A DNA stretch of 64,000 bases from Panax quinquefolius. Taxonomy: Eukaryota > Streptophyta > Magnoliopsida > Apiales > Araliaceae. Position numbers and translations under genes: made by a program. Location of the stretch: NCBI GenBank assembly GCA_020205615.1, contig CM035160.1:5930437-5994436 (forward strand), given 5' to 3'. The notes under the pieces are model-generated. The model was not told where the DNA came from. It was given only the letters and a program-made list of their open reading frames with translations, and made no database searches. The first letter of the stretch is position 1; every line of letters starts with the position of its first letter. Of the stretch, positions 37,130 to 48,957 are shown in pieces.

Positions 37130-40100
37130 TCGCCCTCTAAATCGACGACGTATTCGCTGTGTGTTTCAAAAGGTGAGGATACCTCGCTTTCATTTCCGCT
37201 TCCAATTCCCTGTGTCATTTCCTCTATAAGATGATTCCTCCACAAAACTTTAACTTGTGGTATGATTTTCATTCACAGTAGACATGCTCCTTCCTATCCA
37301 AGATCTCGACAGTACCTCCTCACACGCTAAGTCTCTATTATCTCGTCCTGCTTCTAACTCAATAACGTGGTTCGGTCTTTCACATATTTATTTAAGACGA
37401 GCATGTGAAACACATTATGAACACGAGACATACTTTGAGGTAACGCAAGTCTATAAAGCTACATTTCCTACTTCGGCCAAGAATTTGAAATGGACCAATA
37501 AATCGTGGATCGAGTTTTCTCTCTTCCCAAATCTTGTCAGAACTCCCTTCCATGGAGCAACTCGCAATAATACACGATCCCTCACATTAAATTCCACGCC
37601 CTTTCGATGAAGATCCAGATAACTCTTTTGTCGATCTTGTGCCGCTTTGTACGCGCTGTCAATCATTTCGATCTTTTCAGAGTCATACGTACTAACTCAA
37701 GTCCCAACAATGTTGCTTTCACCCACCTCATCCCAACATATATGGAGAACTACATTTTCGGCCCATATAATGCTTCAAATGGAGCCACACCTATACTTCT
37801 GCTCGATAAATCTTGTTGTAGGAGAATTCCACCAATGGTAAATACTTATCCTAACCCGCCTTGAAGTTCAGGACACGTAGTCTTAATAAATCTTCAAGAG
37901 TTTCAATAGTCCTCTCGATCGTCCGTCCGCTTTGGGGATGGTATGCTTAACTAAATCGCAAACTGCGCTCATAGCTTTTTTGCAAGCTAACCCAAAATCT
38001 TGAAGTGAATCTTGGGTCACGATCCCAAACTATGGATACAGCATGCCATGCAACCTCACAATCTCATTTACGCATATACTAAAGAAGACGCTCAAGGGAA
38101 TAAGTCTCCAGACGGCAAGAAATGAGCAGATTTGGTTAATCTATCAACAATAACCCAAATAAGATTGACGCTTTCGAGAAACCGTAGAAGACCCCAGAAC
38201 TAAATCCATGGTAATGTGTTCCCACTTCCATTCCTAATCTCAAGTGGTTGAAACGAATCTTAGTACTAGATGTCCGCCTTTACACGCCGACAAGTTAAAC
38301 ACATCGAGATAAACTTTGCAAATCTCTCTTCATATTGTTCCACCAAAATGTATGTCAAGATCACGATACATTTTAAGACTTCCGTGATGGATCGCAAATG
38401 GTGTATCAGGTGCTCCATCATAATCTTCAGACTTCAAATCGAGTCGTTAGAACACAAAGTTCAGAGGACTCAAGTATTCCTTCTTCATCAATTCTCGCCC
38501 TAATAGCTCCTTCAGACTTTCTTCTTCATACGCATCAACCCGGTCGGTGGCTCGAGCAACCTTAACTTTTTCTATTAAAGTTGGCTCTACGCGATATTTG
38601 ACATCATCGCACTCGCTCCTCAAGATACGATCTTCTACTTAACGCGCCACCTACCACGCTCGCTTTTACCAGATGGTATCAATAGTGTGGTCGTAGTCTT
38701 CAATAGTTCGAGCCAACGTCAGCCGCCAGAGATGTCGAGTTCTTTTGAGTGAAGAAATATTTAAGGCTTTTTACGGTCTCAATATATCTCCACTTTCTCC
38801 CCATATGATAAGGCTCCATATCTTTTAATGAAAACGATCACGCTAACTCTAGATCGCTTAGTAGGATAATTCCTCTCATACTTTTTAAGTTGTCGCGAGG
38901 CATAAGCTATGACTTTCCCACGCTGTATGAGAACACATCCTAACCCTTTTTCCTCAAGATCAGAGAGATAACAAATCCATCCAACCAGATGGTATTGTTG
39001 TAACAAAGCCAAATAAGTCTCCTCTAAGCTTCGAAACTTTTCTCGTGATTCTTCATTCCAAACGAATTTCAGTATCCTTCCGAAGTTAATGAAGTTAATG
39101 GAGTAGCGATTCGAGAAAACCCTTCCACTTAATCTCCGATAATAACCATTTAAGCCCAAAAGCTACGATTTCAACCACCGACTTCTATTGTTCTAACTTC
39201 AGATTGCTTCAATCTTCACGGATCAACAGATACTCCATGTTTCGACACTGATGCTCAAGAAATGCTACTTCTTCGCCCGTAACTCGATTTCTTCAATTTG
39301 GCATATAGTTGGTTTTCACGGGTTTTCGAGTACCAAATTTCAAACGGTGCTCATGATCTTCACGACTTTTTGAATATATAAGGATGTCATCAATAAAGAC
39401 AACAACGAATCGATCCAAATATTCCTCGAATACTTGGCTCATCATATCCATGAAAGTCATAGGAGCATTAGTTAGTCCGAAAGATACGACTAAGAATTCA
39501 TAATGCCCATACCGAAGTTCTCAAGGCGCTTTGAATATCCTCGCCTAATCTTCACCGATGATATCCGTAATCTAAGATCGATTTTTGAAAAGAATTCAGG
39601 CTCTCAGAATCGGTCAAACAAGTCATCAATACGAGGTAGAGGATACCTATTCTCGATGGTGACATGGTTCAATTCCGAGCAATCAATACAAAGTCGATAC
39701 TCCCGCTCTTTCTTCTTTACAAATAAAACAGAGCACCCCAAGGAGATGTACTAGATTTAATGAAACCGATGTCCAACAATTCCTCAGAAGTGGACCTTTA
39801 ACTCAAGTTCAATAGAGCCATTCGATATGGGGTTTTAGAAATGGGCTTGTACTGTGTTCAAGATCAATAAAGAATTCAACTTCACGCTCGGGGTAGATCG
39901 GAAGTTCTTCAGAAATACGCCAGAAAGTCAATAACAACAGAATATTATTCAAATTTGACGGTCTTTATTCAAATCCATAACATGGGCTAAGAAAGCTTCG
40001 ACATCCGCTTTTTCAATAAACTAATAAATTTTATGATTAGATATGATACAATGATTGATTTTAATGGTTTAGTTGTTGAATTGCATAACAAAGTCAAGTT

Positions 40101-41650
40101 AGAATATGAAAACTAACAACCTTATTTAAAACAATCAATTTTGGCATGATGAGTAGTTAACCAATCAATCCCTAAAATCACATCAAAAGCAAGTATCTTT
40201 AAAGAGATAAGGTCAACAAAGGTAATGGTGCCAACTCAATCAAACAAGATTTATAAACAAGTGGATGTGATGAAAGTTTCTCCCAACTGAGTTTCCACAG
40301 ACAGTCAAAGTCTAATTCTCCTGAGTCAAGTTTAAACGCTGAGCACACGCAGAGAGATAAATGAATGGGTAAGACCCCAGATCAAGTAAGGTATAAACTT
40401 CGCAAGAATTTATAAATATTTTACCCGTGATCACCTCGCTTGGTTCTCGTGATTATGACCAAACCACAACAAACGCCTTCCCTAATCGCTGACTTTCGAC
40501 TTTTTCGGGATGTTTTCGAGTCACCGGCCTCTCACTGAACTAGGTTTCGCTACCATACAATTCGAAAGCGATATGTCCTTCCTTTCCACAACTATAGCAT
40601 ACTTGAACTGCTGCAGGCGCTTTGATCGATATGTCCCTCTTTTTCCGTGATTTAGAAAGATACGACCGGTGGTCGTTTCTCCTCCCTTAGAACCAGCCAC
40701 GCCAAGACTGCCACATCTTCACACGGTCGCTGTTAAATCTCCTCTTTAAAATCTCCTCCCGACTCGCTTCTTCTATTTTCACGGCCCATGATTACCACCG
40801 TAGTGGGTTACCATTTTCGTCCATCTCGCTTTCTTTTCTCCGTTATCATTATTCTGCTGATCGCTATCTCTCGCACGATCCTCGTCAGGGTCCTCAACGA
40901 CTGCATTTCAAGTATCTCGCCTAATAATCGAGCCTCGCTTATAACATCCGAATAAAGAGAAAATTTACGAGAAATGAGATATCGACGACGCCGTGTTTCA
41001 AACCTCTAAGAAACATCCGCCATACGCTCCTCATTCTCCACCAAATGAGGTGCAAACCTCGATAACTCGCAAACTTTGCCTCGCATCGAGACACCGCCAC
41101 GTTGTTTTTGTTCCAACTGATGAACTCCACTTCCTTCATACGATTTAACACTTTCGTGAAAGTATTTGTCATTAAATAGTCTCAAACGCTTCCCAAGACA
41201 CGCCGAAAAAGCGGCCGATGGGTACGCTTCACGCACTCTACACCAAGAGTCGCTTCGCCATTTTAACATAAAGGTGGCGAATGGAACCTTCGTTTCTCCC
41301 GCATCCCAAGACATCAATATCTTCGTAATTTGTTTGACCCATGTTTCCGCCATGATCGGATCCGCTTTCCTTAAATTCGTGGTCCCAACTTCGAATCGTC
41401 ATGGGTCAGGACAACCCGTGAATTGCTATCATTTCTCCTCAGATTTTGAACACGAAGTCTCCTCGTCTCGATTTTGCATGAATCGCAAAAAACTTCTAAA
41501 CATCCCCTCGCTCATCATCTCGCTTCAATGGTGTTGTTCACAGAGAACATTGCCACTGCAGACGCTCTCCTCGCTGCAGAAAGTACAGCGCTCCTCCACG
41601 CCTCATTTCCATCATAATATTCTCACGACATTCTCAAACATCACATAAAA
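37130..41650 (-). pseudogene. Tekay-like gag-pol, frame-broken
   Basis: Minus-strand domains from high to low coordinate: gag (about 41650-40900), zinc knuckle CYSCGKEGHIAFE (about 40600), RT with [20 protein letters not shown] then [13 protein letters not shown] (39483-39362; the IDD pair is the catalytic motif), RNase H with [31 protein letters not shown] and NYPTK (39159-38779), integrase with NLIWVIVDRLTKSAHF (about 38190) and a C-terminal RFGKRENSIHDLLVHFKFLA segment (37560-37480), and a chromodomain-like VEILDRK...PQVKVLWRNHLIEE (37310-37220). Nearly every domain is in a different frame from its neighbour. Domain order and motifs are clear, but no intact polyprotein can be read. Confidence 0.88.
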
Positions 41651-41799
41651 CAAGGGTTAATTAAGGAAATCAATATATCACATAATATCCCTATATATCG
41701 ACTAACTAACAAATAAGCTTAGTAGACACACTAACAAGGATTTACTCTGCCTCCCTCCTAGTTCTATTCCCCGATCTCCGCCAGAGATCATATCCCTAA

Positions 41800-41810
41800 G
41801 CTCGATACCA
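41800..41810 (-). other. Primer binding site of the Tekay-like element
   Basis: The minus strand reads TGGTATCGAGC, one base short of the initiator-tRNA-Met site TGGTATCAGAGC, a few bases inside the 5' LTR. Confidence 0.75.
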
Positions 41811-41814
41811 ACCG

Positions 41815-44454
41815 CGACGCCCCAAAATAGTATACATCACCCATTCTCGAAGTCACAATATACGGCATGTAAACAACTACAACTTTATTATTACAACAAG
41901 AAACTCGTGAGTTTAAATACAAATATTATCTTCTGCATAATATCTATACTCAAATAAATCCTCATCACATTTATCGATACATTATTTTACAAAATGGTGA
42001 GGACTACTAAACAATCCTTTCTAAAACCTTCATTCCATACCCCGACTGCATTTCTCTTATATTCTCGCCTCCCGAGAAGAAGAATGGAACAAAAGGAAAA
42101 GGGTGAGCTCAACTAGCTCAAGAAGAATATTACGACTAAGATAATATACAACAAATTATCGTTAGTCTTCAACAGGAAAAATTTAATGTAATACAATAGA
42201 CAACAAATTTTAAATCAATATTCGCAATGAAATAATAATTCATTAAGAAGAGTTAAGAGAGAATGCAAACTACTATCTTCTATATATGAATTTAAAAGTT
42301 CATCATCATCTTTTATCCTCAGAACATCAATCCATAAACATCTGAATCAAATATTCATCTTTGCACCATGTGCCAAAGATATTCATCACCTGGGTCATGT
42401 TCATTCAACACTGCTCATCTTTGCACTACAGCCAAAGATATTCATCACTTGGTTATGTTCATTTAAACACTGCTCATCTTTTGCACTACATGTGCCAAAG
42501 ATATTCTTCGTAAATCATTCATCTTTGCACTACATGTGCCAAAGATATTCAATAATATCATCATTTAAGACCGAGGATGATGAAAATATTTTAAAGAAAC
42601 GAATCCAAAGGAAACAAAATGACAAGGATTAAGGATTAATGATTCGTGATTTTGTTTTATCCATGTTCAAAATACCTCAAAATAATCATATGGTGTAAAA
42701 TTCAAGAATGATCAAAAACATGGATACAATCAAAGCTAGATCCGTAATAGATATTTTGGACAAAAGAAGAAATTTTATTTTCTATGAATAAGGTCAGATA
42801 CGTGAATAAGGTCAGATACGTGAATAAAGGCCAGATACGTGAATAAGAATCTGACACCAAAAGATAGAAATTCCACAAAAAACATTTTCACGCCGCTTAG
42901 TACTTAATAAGATTGTGAATAAGAATCGTGAATAAGAACTCATTAATAAGAACTCGTGAATAAGAACTCATGAATAAGAACCCGACATGAAAAAGTTCCA
43001 AATTTGATAAAAGTTCCATCAATATTTCAAAGATAATGATATCAAGAAATAATATCATTACGAAAAAAATAATATCCTTACCTCAAAGAATCAAGATTTC
43101 TAAGGAAAGGCTCAAGTGATGCCGAATGAAACTTCAGATCAACAAAGAACTCTCAAAGTATCTAAATACTCACAAAATACGCCAATAATATAGTAGAGAG
43201 AAGAGAGAAATCTTTGTTTCGTGTGATTTTCAATTCTAACTTAAATTTCTATTTATAGAAAATGTTAGCCCACCAAGCAGATCGACTGCCAAGCACCGAT
43301 GGCTTTACCCGCTACTATTGCCACCCACCACATTTGAAATAAAATTCAGCACATTTCTTCACCAACCACAAGTGGGGCCCACTCAATTCTAGAATTTTCC
43401 ACCAAAATCAATTATAACCCTAATTTCCTAAATCACCACCTCTTAAAATTCATAACAAATCATTCGCTCATTTTTAATCGGCTCAAAATTTGTGGACATA
43501 TACTCAACTTATGTATGATAATATATCCAAAAATTACAACGATCCAACTATTTGATTAAAAATTATAACTCACGCAATACATCGTAAAATAACCGATTTG
43601 ATTTTTAATACCCATTCCGACAAAATTATCGATAAAACACCTCAACATTAAATCATTCAATTATAACCACATAAAATAAATAAATCCATCGCATTATAAA
43701 TATTTTCTTATCATATCAATAATTAATTATTCACAAATAATATTACGTAATCACAATTATGACAACCAGCCGCTCCTCAGAAAGCAGGGGCTTCCGATAA
43801 GGATCTCCTCATCAAGCGCCGCTAATTAGGTGACCAAACCTCTCCTCGATGTAACTTTCTAGACATCGCCAATAATGCTATCTAATAATATTATTTAAAT
43901 AATATGAATTATTGATCCGATAATGGAGATAATGCAAAGGACAATTATCGAACAACAATAATATAAAATATCAACGCAAAGAATTATCAATCAATAAAAT
44001 AAAATATCGAATAAAGAATTCATCGTGAAAATTATCGAGTAAAGGCCTTCACGTAAGGATCAATAATTCAACAACATCGCTGCAATACCGCTGCATCGGC
44101 AACCACGCCAGACATCAGATTTTAAACCACCGGTATTCCAATGCCTTAATCAGAATAACCACGCCTGCTATTTTTAACCAACTTATATTTGTCGCTTTCT
44201 TCATCCAATCGCTCAAGCATATGGGCCCACACACGGTCGCTACCATTGCATTTAATATTCCCTACAAAGATTTAATATTCCCACCACCAAACTAATATTC
44301 CCCCGACAACAATGAATATTTTATAACCACTGCTTATTTTGAAATATTTCATGATTTAACCCTTAACTATCCACATTAATCAAATCAACCCTTACTATTT
44401 CAAAATAATAAATAAAGGAAATTCCTTTTATTTAAAAATTTCTGGGGTCTTACA
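41815..44454 (-). repeat. 5' LTR of the Tekay-like element (2640 bp)
   Basis: It aligns with 34462-37109 along its whole length, including the internal 60-bp array (42355-42560) and the CAGATACGTGAATAA repeats (42786-42845). The inner end reads CGACGCC where the partner reads TGACGCC, so the canonical TG is lost or misread. On the minus strand it starts TGTAAGACCCC. Confidence 0.9.
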
Positions 44455-46700
44455 TCACCTCTTTCATGTTTCTTAACCCTTGGCTCATATTGACAACGAT
44501 GTATCTAAAAAGCCTTCCCTTAATGCTAAGGATTGAGAACTTTTTTTCTCAAATTACATGATACGTGTCTTCAACAATTCCTATATTCAAAGAAAGGAAG
44601 AAGTTCATCGATAACAACTTTTTAACCTTCTTTTGTCGATCATCGACCACCGCCCACCTGCACTCCATCACCTCCTCCTCCGTGTCTTCAACCAACAATT
44701 TTGTAAACCATCTCCAACTATCTTGTTTTCTGGGCCTCCACAATAAATTTCACTTATCAGATAGATACATTCGATTGTTCCCATCTCTACCCACGATCGA
44801 GATCACCGTGTCCTCAACAAAGCAGCCTTTAAGAAAACATCCATCTAAAGCACAATTATGGGTCTACATCCTCAAGCCAACCCCTTTTCAAAGTTGATAA
44901 GACATACATAACCTCTCCGCAAGAAGCGTCGATCCGTAGGATCGCTTCTACGCGGGAAGAACATCAATCAGATTGTTTTTGTGGACTTGATCAATTCAAA
45001 GGGCATAATCCCAAATCGCAAAGAGTAATGTCCAACCTAAACTTCCTCTCGATCTCATCTCGCATGTCTTTTAACTTCCATCGAGGATTTTTTCTAATTT
45101 CGCTGCCATAAAACTCACCATGAATTTGACCGATCCCTTCCTCGCTTTTTGAAAGCCCCGCTACAAGTATATTTTTTCTCGCATGTCTCTAACCCGCAAA
45201 GGTCTCGTAGAGAGCCATCCATTCTCGCCATAAACAACTTCCAAACGACATTGGGTTTTTACACTGAAATGTAAACTTTTTCCCAAGATTTCTGGGCGTA
45301 CCTTACATCTTTTCCTTTTCCCAAACAATATCCTCTAATAGCCTCTTCAATTCACGAGGTCCGCTAAACATCATTCCAACACGTAAGTCAATATCTTTCT
45401 TCGTCACGGGGTCAAATGTTATCATTACTCTTTCCACATTCTTTTCCCACTTAAATTTTATCCGGTCGATCTACTTCTTCAAAGATCTTCACTCTCTTCA
45501 TCCATGTAATCTCAACCGATCTCGAATCTTCATATTCACCAGTGACCACTCATTATCAATATCATCTCAGATTCTTCCATCATCATCGAATTTGTACCTC
45601 GGTTGTCATTAACATCATTCCGTAAACTCGAGTGTAGATAAGTCTCATCTTCCTCGTACTGCCTCAGATATTAGTCTCATTTTCACTTCCTTTTCTCCCA
45701 CCTCTCGCAACTCAATACCACCAAAGATCATCGATCTCCAACCTCTTTCATTTGTTTAAGATACTCCTTAAATTTTGATTCAGATTTTGGTACTCTTCAT
45801 CATCGCACTTTTAATTGCTCATCATCACCAACCAAGTCAAGATCGTAGTCCTCGTAACTTTCATCACTAGTGAAGTCACCATCCAAAGATTGTTTCCCTC
45901 ACGATTCACCCCATTGTTTCCTCCCTCATTTTCATTTTCTTCGAGCTTACTAAGCAGATCAAGGTTCTTCAAATAATCGTAGGATCCTCGTCAAGTTTAC
46001 GATCCACAAAACTTCTACACCATATCTTTCGCAGGTTTTAATTAAATCTCTAATCCTAATCATCATCATGAATTAATCTAAACCCTTCACCATATTTAAA
46101 GAAAATCGTAGCAGTAGTACGGTACCTTAACATACGAGCCATTTGTTCATTTATACGCAGAAGGCACAAGAAATCGTGGATCACTGTGGACAACCTTTTT
46201 CAACCCTCCTACATAAGGTTCTCGTGGGCTCAAGACAAACTCTCCACCATAGTGCACAATTAATGAAATCATATCTCACATCGTAAAAAAAAACAAAAAT
46301 AACATGATTCAAGTAAATTAATGTTGATACAGAAGCACAAGAGCACAAAAGGTGTTCTTATTTGAGATTCAACACATATCATTAATTCAACACCAAGAGA
46401 ATAAATTTTGGGAAAAACGACCACAAACATCCAACAAGGTGGGCATTAACCACATAAAGTAAGCATAAACAAAGATTAAGTTCAAAATCTAGTAAGTAAC
46501 TGAACAAATCTTTTAACACTCAAATAAGGGTTTGGGTGCTTACTTAAAATGGAAACACATAGAATCAAAATAAGGGTTTCGAGTGCTAACTTTTTGTCAT
46601 CTAACAAATTTGGGGATATATAACCGTCAATCGATCGTAAGGCTTGAATCTCCTCGGATGAGATCGACTTCAAAGCTTTTTTCTCTCTCAGATTGCTCTC
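44455..46700 (-). pseudogene. Mutator-like (MULE) transposase, N-terminal and central part
   Basis: Minus-strand reading gives an acidic, poorly conserved N-terminal part (46100-45500), then KKDIDLRVGMMFSGPRELKR (about 45410-45340, MuDR DNA-binding domain entry), KLKDMRDEIERKFRLDITL (about 45080-45010), and LKRGWLEDVDP, LDGCFLKG (about 44885-44830; the first catalytic Asp lies in D-G-x-F-L-K), SIVGRDGNNRMY and DSWRWFTKLLVEDT (44800-44660). It ends with LKGRLFRYIVVNMSQGLRNM at the chromovirus insertion. Several frame breaks and stops are present. The middle of the protein expected before the C-terminal fragment at 34461 is absent on both sides, so a deletion preceded or accompanied the insertion. 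The stretch 46482-46673 has an open minus frame that could be a first exon, but I cannot confirm it. Confidence 0.78.
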
Positions 46701-47109
46701 TCGCTTAATCTTTCTCCCTAACCCTTATGTCACGTGGAGAAGTATTATTCCCTCAATACCGATGTGTCTAAGGCCATATACATATTATTATCCACGCTAC
46801 CGAGGAAACCACATCGTAATTTTTCATCTACTACGTTACCAATTTTAACGATTATTTCAAAATCAGAAAGATACAAGCACCGATGTAATATATCAAACTG
46901 CCGTATATACCACCATGGTCGGTGAGACCGAGGATCATTATAGAGGAGTAGATATTCAAAGAGTCAAGAGGCGTCCGCTGTTTTTTAAACCAAGTCTAAA
47001 ACTACTACACTAACCCCTACCAACACAAGATTCACGTCACTTTTCACCGGCCCCCTCTCCATCTATCTGACTTTCCCTCTCTATAATCTCTGCACGGTGG
47101 CCGGTGTCG
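46701..47109 (+). other. Upstream region of the DUF21 gene
   Basis: No coding sequence recognised. The last 100 bases are pyrimidine-rich (CCCCCTCTCCATCTATCTGA near 47050), as is common in plant leaders. Transposon-like texture fades at about 46980. Confidence 0.4.
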
Positions 47110-48903
47110 ATGAGGTTGATGAATTCTCTAACCCTAGCAGCTGGAATAGCCACAAGCCAATTCGCATCCGATGCACAGGACATTCCATTCGGATCCGCTA
47201 GGTGGTTCGTCTACGCCGGAACTTCATGCTTTCTCGTGCTATTCGCCGGAATAATGTCCGGTCTGACCTTAGGTTTAATGTCTCTTGGCTTGGTTGAGCT
47301 TGAGATTCTTCAGAGAAGTGGTACCTCCACCGAGAAGAAACAAGCAGGTCAATAAAAAGTTCGATTTGATGATGTTCTTAATTTTTCACGTTTTGATTAT
47401 GCGGCGACTGTAATATTATCCTTATTTTGACTTTTGGTACAGTTGGCTGACGATTTATTTTTAATTTGATACACCTCATTCGGATCAATTACTGATATTT
47501 GTCATAGTTCATTTATTAGTTTTGTTTATTCCCCATTGTTGGATTATTTAATTTATTCATGAATTGTTCGGTTCTCAAGTGATTTGGTAGCTCAAATAAT
47601 GTATACGTTGTTTGTTAGCAGCCGATCATACAGTTTTGTAATGCCTGGCTGGTGTTTTAGTTCTTAGGATTGAGCTATCTATAAGACACTCTTCCTTGGT
47701 GAATCATTTTCAGACTTAATTGCTGCACCTCTAGGATGGGACAGCCACTCTTTTGCTATCTTAGCTGTCATTTAATCGGTGCTTTAATAACTATGAATTT
47801 ACTTTCTTATTTTTCCAAGTACTTGCCTTTGAATTTACTAGCCAAAGATAATCTTGTTATTTTCAACTCCAAGACAATCTTGTTATTTTCAACTCATTCA
47901 AAATGCCTAGAAGTATCCACAAGCAACGGATGTGGGTAATGATTCCCATAGAAAGAAAACTTGCTGCTAACATATATTCAGTACATGATTTTCATTTTTC
48001 TCGTGTTCTTGTTTTCAGCTGCTATCCTACCAGTTGTTCAAAAGCAGCACCAACTTCTCGTGACCTTGCTTTTGTGTAATGCTGCCGCTATGGAGGTAAG
48101 AGTGGCTACATTTTTTCTTTTTGTTTGGTGGTACGTTAGTGGTTACATATTTTACTCATACAAAAAAAAAGGGTGTGTTTAACAATAATTTTTTGAATTA
48201 CATTTGTTGATAGAAAGGTCCTAATTGCTATCTCTGTTTCCAGGGGAGCAAGAGTTGAGCAAGAAAAAGTTAGGAAAAAAATGCATGTGTTATACACTTG
48301 ATTACGTGAACTTCTTACTTTGATTATGAGATTTTGACAGTGGCAATAATTAATAGTAAGTTAATTAATTGCCACTAGTTGGTTATTCTTATATATGTTT
48401 TGAAAGATTAGGCTATAATAAGAATCCTTTGGAAATCTGATACAGTGTGTTCTTATTTAATACTGCCTCCATCTACTGTCTTGATTTAGAGTATTATTCA
48501 GAGGCAGAGCCATGGAGTTTGAGAAGTGCCCAATAACACATTTAGATAAATAGTACTTGTAATTTGTAAATCCTTTTTGTTGAAACTGTGTAACAAACAG
48601 GTTCCAATCATGACATAAAACTGAGGCAGAAAGAGTATATATGTTACACACAGAGTGGTAGCTGATTAGGTTATACAAAAGATAATTGAGAGGTGGTCCA
48701 CTAAATCTAATTTCTTAATTGATAACGAGCAATAATCAAGAATCAATCTAAAGTGCTGTACTAAATAGATAAAAAAAGGAGAAAAATTTATTCAAGTATT
48801 GGAATATGAATAAGAACATAATGAGAAGAGAAAATTGTACTGTGGATATGAATAAAGCACTCGTGACTGGTCATTCAGTACACATATGTATGTATATACA
48901 CCC

Positions 48904-48957
<54 letters not shown>

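Larger units (their letters stand above)
34462..44454 (-). mobile_element. Complete Tekay-like chromovirus (Ty3/gypsy), about 10.0 kb
   Basis: Two long LTRs (34462-37109 and 41815-44454) enclose a 4.7-kb internal region read on the minus strand. In transcription order: 5' LTR, PBS (41810-41800), gag with zinc knuckle, RT, RNase H, integrase, chromodomain, polypurine tract (about 37121-37110, AAGGAGGGAGG), 3' LTR. LTRs of 2.6 kb with a chromodomain point to the Tekay/Del lineage. Target duplication TCACC is seen at 44455-44459 and at 34455-34459, the latter with two extra bases before the LTR. It lies inside a MULE transposase gene. LTR copies are very similar but differ by many short indels. 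Confidence 0.85.
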
